The notes beneath the pieces are model-generated. The model saw only the letters and a list, made by a program, of their open reading frames with translations, made no database searches and had not been told where the DNA came from. Shown here one piece after another: positions 1 through 4,891 of a stretch of DNA of 6,314 nt. Position numbers and translations under genes: made by a program. The stretch covers positions 1 to 6,314 of the forward strand of contig JAQULN010000182.1 in assembly GCA_028718575.1 (NCBI GenBank), given 5' to 3'. The stretch comes from Candidatus Krumholzibacteriia bacterium. GTDB lineage: Bacteria > Krumholzibacteriota > Krumholzibacteriia > LZORAL124-64-63. Position 1 is the stretch's first letter, and each line of letters starts with the position of its first letter.

Positions 1-962
1 ATATCGAGCATAGCAGCCGAGGTCTCCAGCGCCAAGAGCCGCTTGCGCAGCCAAGACGCCCCCGGATAACCCCGGAAGCAACGCGCGATGTGCTTGCGCA
101 GCGCCAGGCAACCGTAGCGCTCGCCGCGCTGCGCCACCTCGAGGCGCAGGTGCCGGGAGGTCACGTCGCACATCTGCGCGAACGACGGCGGCTGCCAGGG
201 TTCGCCGAGGTCCGCCGCGCGCATTTCGCCGAAGAGCCACGGATTGCCGATCGCGCCGCGGGCCACCATCGCGGCGTGGCAGCGGGTGTGCGCGCAGAGC
301 GCGCGGTAACTCGCGCCGTCGGTGACATCGCCGTTACCGACGACCGGGATCTCCAAGAGGTCGACCAGGTGGGCGATCGTATCCCAGTCGGCGCGCCCGC
401 CGTATTTCTGGGCGCGGGTCCGACCGTGCAGCGTGACCCAGACACAGCCGAGTTCCTGCAGCATGAGGCCGACCTCGGCGTAATTGACGCTCGCTGCGTC
501 CCAGCCGCTGCGGATCTTGGCCGACACCGGCAGCGGCGCCGCCGCAGCGATCACCTGCCGGGCGACCTCTCCCAAGAGCGGCAGATCGGCCAACAGCGCG
601 CTGCCGCCGCATTTCCTCACAACTTTTTTGGCCGGGCAGCCGAAGTTGAGGTCCAGCACGTCCAGGCGCCGGTCGCGCAAGAGCGCCGCAGCGGCGGCCA
701 TATGTTCGGGATTACTGCCAAAAATCTGAATGCCGACCCAGCCGTCCTCGCCGTCGGTATCGAGCAGCCGCCAGGTCTGCTCGTTTTGGTAGTAGAGGCC
801 GCTCGCCGAGGTGAACTCGCAGAACCCCATATCGGCCCCATGCTCGCGGCAGATGGTCCGAAAGGGGCGGTCGGTCACCCCGGCCATCGGCGACAGCAGG
901 CGGCGGACCCTGGCAAACCAGGCGATACGCGGATCCAGGCGAACAGGCTTGCGGTCGAGCAA
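1..962 (-). CDS. dus: tRNA-dihydrouridine synthase (Dus family), C-terminus cut by window edge
   Basis: Flavoenzyme that reduces specific uridines in tRNA to dihydrouridine in the cytoplasm. 320 codons are visible with no stop before the window edge; Dus proteins are usually about 310-350 residues, so little is missing. Seen in the translation: LLSPMAGVTDRPFR near residues 24-37 (start of the FMN-binding TIM barrel), VGIQIFGSNPE near 75-85, and LNFGCPAKKV with the expected catalytic Cys at 109. Further on are GGSALL at 119-124, SAKIRSGWD with Lys149, LHGRTR with His179, and GNGDV followed by ARGAIGNPW, a phosphate/FMN-binding region. The C-terminal part has RKHIARCFRGYPGA, as in the helical tRNA-binding domain. 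The start is TTG at 962, chosen because AGGAG lies 6 nt upstream and no ATG precedes the conserved SPMAGVTD block; the first in-frame ATG falls inside that block. The subfamily (DusA, B or C type) is not settled, although GCPAKKV and GSALL are closest to DusB. The palindromic element begins about 40 bp upstream and may have displaced or altered the promoter. Confidence 0.93.
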   Translation of the reverse strand, partial: MLDRKPVRLDPRIAWFARVRRLLSPMAGVTDRPFRTICREHGADMGFCEFTSASGLYYQNEQTWRLLDTDGEDGWVGIQIFGSNPEHMAAAAALLRDRRLDVLDLNFGCPAKKVVRKCGGSALLADLPLLGEVARQVIAAAAPLPVSAKIRSGWDAASVNYAEVGLMLQELGCVWVTLHGRTRAQKYGGRADWDTIAHLVDLLEIPVVGNGDVTDGASYRALCAHTRCHAAMVARGAIGNPWLFGEMRAADLGEPWQPPSFAQMCDVTSRHLRLEVAQRGERYGCLALRKHIARCFRGYPGASWLRKRLLALETSAAMLD

Positions 963-968
963 GATCAA

Positions 969-973
969 CTCCT
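969..973 (-). promoter_or_regulatory. Ribosome binding site deciding the TTG start of dus
   Basis: On the minus strand AGGAG is followed by a 6-nt spacer (TTGATC) and then TTG CTC GAC. A second TTG lies inside the spacer, but it would sit directly against the AGGAG. This supports TTG at 962 as the start codon. Confidence 0.7.
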
Positions 974-1001
974 GAATATGGTTACACTCTACGGCCCGGT
1001 A

Positions 1002-1025
1002 CCCCGGATTATTCATGAAGGACCG
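1002..1025 (+). repeat. Left terminal inverted repeat of the palindromic element
   Basis: Starts CCCCGGATTATTCATGAAGG. It matches the complement of 1158-1181 at 23 of 24 positions, with G/A at position 5 as the only mismatch. It contains the perfect 8-bp palindrome TTCATGAA. Confidence 0.8.
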
Positions 1026-1157
1026 GCTGCGAAAGGTCAAATGCTTGCCAGGACGCGCGTTCTCGGATCGGCTCGGTCAACGTACCGCCTCGGGTACGCC
1101 TCCCGCGCCGATCCTTGCGAGCCAGCGTCCTGGCAAGCATTTTCCACTTTCTCGCGG

Positions 1158-1181
1158 CGGTCCTTCATGAATAATCTGGGG
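1158..1181 (-). repeat. Right terminal inverted repeat of the palindromic element
   Basis: Read on the minus strand it starts CCCCAGATTATTCATGAAGG and matches the left terminus with one mismatch. TA follows immediately outside it, mirroring the TA outside the left terminus. Confidence 0.8.
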
Positions 1182-1214
1182 TAAGATAGCATCGACAGCT
1201 CAACAGAAGCCAGT

Positions 1215-1244
1215 TTGGTGTAATTTCGGTAATTTTCTCATAAT
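1215..1244 (+). promoter_or_regulatory. Possible distal sigma-70-type promoter for the exported-protein gene
   Basis: TTGGTG (1215-1220), an 18-nt spacer and CATAAT (1239-1244) resemble -35 and -10 boxes. The stretch is clearly AT-richer than its surroundings and carries the 9-nt-spaced direct repeat TAATTT (1221-1226 and 1230-1235), which could be a regulator site or chance. The -35 match is poor and this is inferred from sequence only. Confidence 0.28.
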
Positions 1245-1259
1245 ATCGCAGTATTCCCG

Positions 1260-1289
1260 TTGATCGTAAAATGCAGACTGTGGTACACT
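1260..1289 (+). promoter_or_regulatory. Candidate proximal sigma-70-type promoter for the exported-protein gene
   Basis: TTGATC (1260-1265) matches 4 of 6 consensus -35 bases. After an 18-nt spacer, TACACT (1284-1289) matches 4 of 6 -10 bases. Transcription would begin near 1295-1297, just before a strong stem-loop and about 70 nt before the ATG at 1368. The position is plausible for a single-gene transcript ending at the downstream terminator. Confidence 0.4.
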
Positions 1290-1301
1290 GTAGTCGCTCG
1301 G

Positions 1302-1327
1302 TGGCAGTGTGCGCAGCACGACTGCCA
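1302..1327 (+). promoter_or_regulatory. 5' leader stem-loop upstream of the exported-protein gene
   Basis: TGGCAGT (1302-1308) pairs with ACTGCCA (1321-1327), and inside it GTGC (1309-1312) pairs with GCAC (1316-1319) around a GCA loop. One G is bulged at 1320. This gives 11 base pairs in 26 nt. It lies just downstream of the likely transcription start and 26 nt before the AAGGAG ribosome site, so it would not hide that site. Possible roles are a 5' mRNA-stabilising hairpin, a dyad operator for a DNA-binding protein, or a weak attenuator. Only TTT follows it, so efficient intrinsic termination is unlikely. Confidence 0.5.
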
Positions 1328-1367
1328 TTTGTAACGCGAATGGGATTCCAAACAAGGAGATGAAACG

Positions 1368-2042
1368 ATGAAGAAGTTAACGCTGATATTTGGCGTCATG
1401 GCTCTCATCGCCTTGCCGGCCCTCGCCGCTGACGGCATCGTCGGCAAGAACGGCGAAACCGCGCCCCTCAGTGACATCCCGGCTCAGCCAAGCGACGGCT
1501 CCCGCGATTACACCGTGTTCTACAACACGGGCGGCGCCCTCGACACGCCGGCCACCACCGCCGGCTCGGACACGGGCTGGGCTGCCTACTTCATGGCCAC
1601 CTGGGTCAATGACACCGGCGAGGACATCCTGCTGGTCGAGTTCGGCTGGCCCTGCAACGGCGAAGGCGGCCAGAAGCATTGGTACTACTGGCTGAGCGAG
1701 ACCCTGCCCGGCTCCGTCGCCACGGCGCATGCCTCCGGCATGTACACGATCGCCGACCCCGTGTATTCGTCGCCTCCCACGGTGTACAGCTATGTCGACG
1801 TGGAAGCCGCCAACCTCGTCGTTCCGGCCGGCGCCCGCATCTACTGGGGTTATGAACTGCCGACGCCGGGACTCGGCGGCCAGATTACCGCCAACGGCGT
1901 GGTCACCTGGGGCTGGTACGAAGGAGCCTGGGACCCGGACGATGCCTGGGGCCGTACGATGTTGCTGCAGCTCAAGGGCCGCAGTCTCATCATCTCCACG
2001 GAGAACAGCACCCTCGGCCAAGTCAAGAACCTCTTCCGCTAG
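1368..2042 (+). CDS. Sec-exported protein of unknown function
   Basis: 224 residues; I do not recognise the family. The N-terminus is a clear Sec signal peptide: Lys-Lys at 2-3, a hydrophobic core at about 4-16, and the cleavage motif ALA at 18-20 just before AlaAspGly. No lipobox Cys is present, so the mature protein of about 204 residues should be released or periplasmic. It is rich in Trp, Tyr, Gly and Asp/Asn, with alternating hydrophobic stretches (GWAAYFMATWVNDTGEDILL near 70-89; VPAGARIYWGYELPTP in the second half) that suggest a beta-sandwich fold. There is a single Cys (96) and no catalytic motif I can name. It ends STLGQVKNLFR, a basic-aromatic tail resembling conserved tails on secreted proteins of some uncultured lineages; a sorting role is speculative. 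The ATG start is supported by AAGGAG at 1354-1359 with an 8-nt spacer. It has its own leader and terminator, so it is probably transcribed alone. Confidence 0.85.
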   Translation: MKKLTLIFGVMALIALPALAADGIVGKNGETAPLSDIPAQPSDGSRDYTVFYNTGGALDTPATTAGSDTGWAAYFMATWVNDTGEDILLVEFGWPCNGEGGQKHWYYWLSETLPGSVATAHASGMYTIADPVYSSPPTVYSYVDVEAANLVVPAGARIYWGYELPTPGLGGQITANGVVTWGWYEGAWDPDDAWGRTMLLQLKGRSLIISTENSTLGQVKNLFR

Positions 2043-2078
2043 GTTTTCCTGCGGCTGACGCCATCAGCTGACCACAAG

Positions 2079-2112
2079 GAGCCCCGCCCACCCGGGCGGG
2101 GCTCTCGTGTTT
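2079..2112 (+). terminator. Rho-independent-type terminator after the exported-protein gene
   Basis: GAGCCCCGCCC (2079-2089) and GGGCGGGGCTC (2094-2104) form a perfect 11-bp GC-rich stem with a 4-nt ACCC loop. The T-tract is poor (TCGTGTTT), so termination may be imperfect. It lies 36 nt after the stop codon. The stem also sits between convergent genes and may stop transcripts from the kor side, although that strand lacks a T-run. A smaller hairpin (GCTGA 2054-2058 with TCAGC 2064-2068) precedes it. Confidence 0.75.
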
Positions 2113-2165
2113 GGATGCCGATCGATCGCCGTGCCGGGCGACCAATCCGCCCGCGACAAACCGAT

Positions 2166-3014
2166 CTACTTGTAGTGCGCGAACAGCTCGTGCAGATCCT
2201 TGTAGCGGCCGACCCGCTGCTCCATGGCGGCGAGCCTCTCGTCCATGGTTTCCCGTCGCTCCTGGTAGACGACGCCGGTCCAGAAGGTCGCGGTATCCAG
2301 CGCGATCTCCATACCGCGCAGCCGATTGCTCTTGTCCCAGTCAGCGGGCAAGGGCTTGACGATCTCACTCATGGTCTTGGCGGTGACTTCGCGGTTCATC
2401 GAAACGCACGGCGAGAAGATGTGCAGCACGGAGAAACCCTTATGCTTCAACGCCGCGACGAACATCTCCTTGAGCTCTTTCGGCTTACCGCTGTAACCGC
2501 GGGCCACGAAGCTGGCGCCGTAAGCCAGGAGCATGAGCAACGGGTTCACGGGATCCTCGACGTAGGCATAGGGCGCGGTCTTGCTCTTCATGCCCAGCGG
2601 CGAGGTCGGCGAACTCTGGCCCTTGGTCAGGCCATAGATCGAGTTGTCGATCAGGATGTAGGTCAGGTCCACGTTCTTGCGGGCCACGTGCGGCAGGTGG
2701 CCGCCGCCGATGCCGAGGCCGTCGCCGTCGCCGCCGACAGCGATGACCAGTAGATCGGGCCGGGCGATCTTGACGCCGGCCGCCGTCGGCACGGCGCGGC
2801 CGTGCACGCCGTGGAACCCGTACGTGTTGCAGAAGTAGGGGAAGCGGCCGGAACAGCCGATGCCCGAGACGATGACCGTGTCCTTCGGTTGCGCCTGGAT
2901 CTCCGCCAGGGCTTGGTAGAAGGGGGTGATCACGCCGTAGTCGCCGCAACCGGCGCACCAGATGGGCTTGAGGTCGGCTTTATAGTCGGCGACCTTCAGG
3001 ACCATGTCGCTCAT
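2166..3014 (-). CDS. korB: 2-oxoacid:ferredoxin oxidoreductase beta subunit (KorB-like)
   Basis: 282 residues. This is the thiamine-diphosphate and [4Fe-4S]-binding half of a CoA-dependent 2-oxoacid:ferredoxin oxidoreductase, cytoplasmic, most likely acting on 2-oxoglutarate. Seen: WCAGCGDYGV with Cys20 and Cys23, GIGCSGRFPY with Cys54, and SPCVSMN with Cys203. This is the four-Cys pattern that holds the cluster in two-subunit enzymes. HGRAVP at 71-76 is followed by the TPP motif GGDGDGLGIGGGH (94-106) with its partner DNSIYGLTKGQ (123-133) and SPTSPLG. The region after about 203 fits the PFO-beta C-terminal domain. The ATG at 3014 is preceded by AAGGAGG with a 7-nt spacer. The frame stays open far upstream through the whole alpha gene, so the SD site and homology decide the start. 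The ATG shares one base with the korA stop (TGATG), indicating translational coupling. Substrate choice (2-oxoglutarate versus another 2-oxoacid) is inferred from overall KorB resemblance. Confidence 0.93.
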   Translation of the reverse strand: MSDMVLKVADYKADLKPIWCAGCGDYGVITPFYQALAEIQAQPKDTVIVSGIGCSGRFPYFCNTYGFHGVHGRAVPTAAGVKIARPDLLVIAVGGDGDGLGIGGGHLPHVARKNVDLTYILIDNSIYGLTKGQSSPTSPLGMKSKTAPYAYVEDPVNPLLMLLAYGASFVARGYSGKPKELKEMFVAALKHKGFSVLHIFSPCVSMNREVTAKTMSEIVKPLPADWDKSNRLRGMEIALDTATFWTGVVYQERRETMDERLAAMEQRVGRYKDLHELFAHYK

Positions 3015-4744
3015 CACAGTTCCTCCTTGATCGCCGCATAAAGCTCCTCGGCGGTAAACGGCACGCCGTGAGCCTTGTGGATCTCGATCGGTTTGATCCC
3101 GAACTTGGCCTTCAAGAAGTGGGCGTACTGTCCGGTGTAGTTCTCCTCCGGCACGATCAACTTGCGCAGCGGGCCGAGGAACTGGCGAATGCGCCACTCG
3201 TTCAGCGGCGAGAGGATGCGCGGGTGCAGATGGGCTACCCGCAAACCCGTGTCTTCTTCGATCATGTCCAGCGACTCGGCGATGGCGCCGTAGGTGCTGC
3301 CCCAGCCGATGACGCCGACCTCGGCCTCCTCGGGCTCGAACTCCTCGACCTTGGCCTGCTGCACGACGCGGCGGCCGAGGGTCTTGAGCTTGCGGAACCG
3401 CTTGTCGGTCATCAGTTCGTGGTTGGCCGGCGTGTAGTTCGGCGCGCCGGTCTCGTTGTGCTCCAGGCCGGTGCTCATGTACGGCAGGTCGTGGATCCCC
3501 GGGATCGGCATCGCGCTGATGCCGGTGTCGGTGACCTCGTACCGGCGGAACCCCTCGCGCGGCGTTCCCGGTTGGGGCACCAGGCGTTCGCCCAGCTCGA
3601 CACCGGTCAGATCCGGCGTCGGGATGTTCTGGCTCGTGTAGGCCAGGGCCTGGTCGGTCAGCAGGATCACCGGCAATTGGTATTTTTCGGCGATGCGCAC
3701 GGCGCGGATGGTCTGCCAGAAGCAGTCGTAGATGCCCAACGCAGCCATGATGCAACGCGGCGACTCGCCGCTGGTGCCGTAGATGGCGAACTTGAGATCC
3801 GATTGTTCTGTTTTGGTCGGCAAACCGGTGCTCGGCCCGCCGCGCATCACGTTGACGATGGTGATCGGGCACTCGGTCATGGACGCGAGGTTCAACGTCT
3901 CGCTCATCAGCGACAGACCGGGCCCGCTGGTGGCGGTCAGGACGCGCTTGCCGGCGAAGCTGGCGCCGATGCCGGCGGCCAGAGTGGCGATCTCGTCTTC
4001 GAACTGTACAGCATGACCACCATACTTCGGCAGTTCGCGGCACAGGAACTCGAAGACCGGCGTGGCCGGCGTGATCGGATAGCCGGGCACGAAATCGACC
4101 TTGGCCGCGATCGCGCCGAGGGCTACCGCTTCGTTGCCGGTCACCAGGATCTGGTCGCGATCCGGTTGGCGCTGGAACGGCTTCTGGATGTCGTGCAGGT
4201 TGGCGGCGGCGAACTTGTAGCCGGCCTGGATCGCGCCGATGTTCTTGTTGACGATTTCGTCGCCCTTGCGGCCGAAGAACTCGCGGATCAGTTCCGTGCC
4301 GTACTCGACCGGCGTGCCGAAGGCGTTGAGCAGCACGCCGACCGCCACCATGTTCTTGGCGCGCGTCGAGCCGGTGACTTCCGTGGAGATCGCCTCCAGC
4401 GGCATCTCGATGCGCCGCCGGCTGCCGAGGCGGTCGTCGAGGTTCACCACGGCGGGATCGTAGAGCAGGACACCGTCCGATTTGATGTTCTGCACGTAGG
4501 TGTGGTAAGCGATATGATTGACCGCACAGAGGATATCGACGGATTGCTTGAGCGAGCGCGCCTCCCCGTCGCTGGCCCGCAGCTGGAACATGGCCAGTCC
4601 GCCGCGCATCTCCGCCGGGAAGGTCCGGAACGCGTGGATGTTGAGTCCGCCGCGGACCACGGCTTTCGAGAGAATTTCGCCGCAGGAAATGATGCCTTCC
4701 CCGCCCTCGCCGCCGATCCTGACGACTAGATCCTGGGTAGCCAA
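3014..4744 (-). CDS. korA: 2-oxoacid:ferredoxin oxidoreductase alpha subunit, gamma-alpha fusion (KorA-like)
   Basis: 576 residues from a TTG start. The N-terminal part (about 5-190) is the gamma domain, beginning VVRIGGEGGEGIIS at 7-20, with FPAEMRGG at 42-49. The alpha part (about 200-576) begins GNEAVALGA at 203-211. It carries the signature YPITP at 222-226, FEDEIA at 248-253, ATSGPG at 271-276, and PSTGLPTKTEQSD at 304-316. YPITP and the following Thr/Arg elements contact CoA and 2-oxoacid in the archaeal-type two-subunit enzymes. Length and domain order fit the fused KorA type. Together with KorB it oxidises a 2-oxoacid plus CoA to acyl-CoA, CO2 and reduced ferredoxin, and the reaction is reversible. 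The start is TTG at 4744 because GGAGG lies 6 nt upstream and ATQDLVVRIGGEG is the usual beginning. An in-frame ATG at 4786 would add 14 residues that read through the ribosome site. No ferredoxin-like subunit is encoded alongside, so electrons must go to a separate ferredoxin. Confidence 0.93.
   Translation of the reverse strand: MATQDLVVRIGGEGGEGIISCGEILSKAVVRGGLNIHAFRTFPAEMRGGLAMFQLRASDGEARSLKQSVDILCAVNHIAYHTYVQNIKSDGVLLYDPAVVNLDDRLGSRRRIEMPLEAISTEVTGSTRAKNMVAVGVLLNAFGTPVEYGTELIREFFGRKGDEIVNKNIGAIQAGYKFAAANLHDIQKPFQRQPDRDQILVTGNEAVALGAIAAKVDFVPGYPITPATPVFEFLCRELPKYGGHAVQFEDEIATLAAGIGASFAGKRVLTATSGPGLSLMSETLNLASMTECPITIVNVMRGGPSTGLPTKTEQSDLKFAIYGTSGESPRCIMAALGIYDCFWQTIRAVRIAEKYQLPVILLTDQALAYTSQNIPTPDLTGVELGERLVPQPGTPREGFRRYEVTDTGISAMPIPGIHDLPYMSTGLEHNETGAPNYTPANHELMTDKRFRKLKTLGRRVVQQAKVEEFEPEEAEVGVIGWGSTYGAIAESLDMIEEDTGLRVAHLHPRILSPLNEWRIRQFLGPLRKLIVPEENYTGQYAHFLKAKFGIKPIEIHKAHGVPFTAEELYAAIKEEL
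3022..3028 (-). promoter_or_regulatory. Strong ribosome binding site for korB inside korA
   Basis: AAGGAGG on the minus strand lies 7 nt before the korB ATG, within the last codons of korA. With the TGATG stop-start overlap it supports coupled translation and near-equal subunit production. Confidence 0.75.
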
Positions 4745-4750
4745 AATGAA

Positions 4751-4755
4751 CCTCC
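4751..4755 (-). promoter_or_regulatory. Ribosome binding site deciding the TTG start of korA
   Basis: GGAGG on the minus strand, then TTCATT (6 nt), then TTG GCT ACC. The alternative ATG at 4786 has no comparable site and would place this SD inside the coding region. Confidence 0.7.
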
Positions 4756-4891
4756 ATGGGCGTGCCAACACGACAAGGAACGTCAACGGCGCTTTCGACC
4801 GGCGACCGTGTCTTCCCCTGGCTCTTGAATCGAGCTAAAGTAAGTACACGCCTCCGGCTTTCACAAAGCAAAAAGGGTCGCCGTCGCGCTG

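Larger units (their letters stand above)
1002..1181. mobile_element. MITE-like 180-bp nested palindromic element with TA flanks
   Basis: Two arms of about 55 and 57 nt (1002-1056 and 1125-1181) are inverted copies. The outer 24 nt match at 23 positions; both arms share GATTATTCATGAAGGACCG. The inner 18 nt, AAATGCTTGCCAGGACGC (1039-1056 and the complement of 1125-1142), are identical. The 14-17 nt between these blocks has diverged, with small indels. The central part, 1057-1124, is itself palindromic: GGATCGGC (1065-1072) pairs with GCCGATCC (1107-1114), and CGTACC (1081-1086) pairs with GGTACG (1093-1098) around a 6-nt loop. The element is flanked by TA on both sides (1000-1001 and 1182-1183), as expected of a TA target-site duplication, although the TA could also be part of the repeat. 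It contains no credible gene. Size, terminal repeats, TA flanks and intergenic position resemble non-autonomous elements such as Neisseria Correia elements or IS630/mariner-derived MITEs. The family is not assigned. A very large transcription-terminating hairpin is the main alternative, but the TA flanks and terminal repeats favour a mobile origin. Confidence 0.72.

Noticed and set aside
1002..1181. The palindromic element read as a CRISPR, tRNA or giant intrinsic terminator.
   Set aside because: There are no direct repeats with spacers and no tRNA fold. There is no T-run after either arm, and the length and TA flanks exceed what a terminator needs.
90..1184. A 364-codon open frame on the plus strand, antisense to dus and running through the palindromic element.
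   Set aside because: It is the complement of a clear Dus gene and ends by translating both arms of the palindrome. The composition is Arg/Ala-rich with no recognisable motif.
1377..2021. A 214-codon open frame antisense to the exported-protein gene.
   Set aside because: The sense frame has an SD, signal peptide, leader and terminator. The antisense frame has none of these and is Gly/Val/Arg-rich.
3068..4729. A 553-codon open frame on the plus strand, antisense to korA.
   Set aside because: Antisense frames stay stop-free when the sense gene has GC-biased third positions. The translation is low-complexity (Asp/Gly/Val/Arg-rich), matches no family, and has no convincing SD.
4818..4869. Possible minus-strand promoter for korAB (TTGTGA at 4861-4866, then TACTTT) and a short dyad GCTTT-CAC-AAAGC at 4857-4869 in the divergent gap.
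   Set aside because: The -10 match is only 3 of 6 and the dyad has 5 bp. Some promoter must lie in 4745-4891, but I cannot place it with confidence on either strand.
2166..4871. A 901-codon open frame on the minus strand covering korB and, in another frame, all of korA.
   Set aside because: Only the last 282 codons are korB. The upstream 619 codons are Arg/Pro/Ala-rich shadow translation of korA, kept open by high GC and codon bias. korA in its own frame has full family homology, and korB has its own strong SD and ATG.
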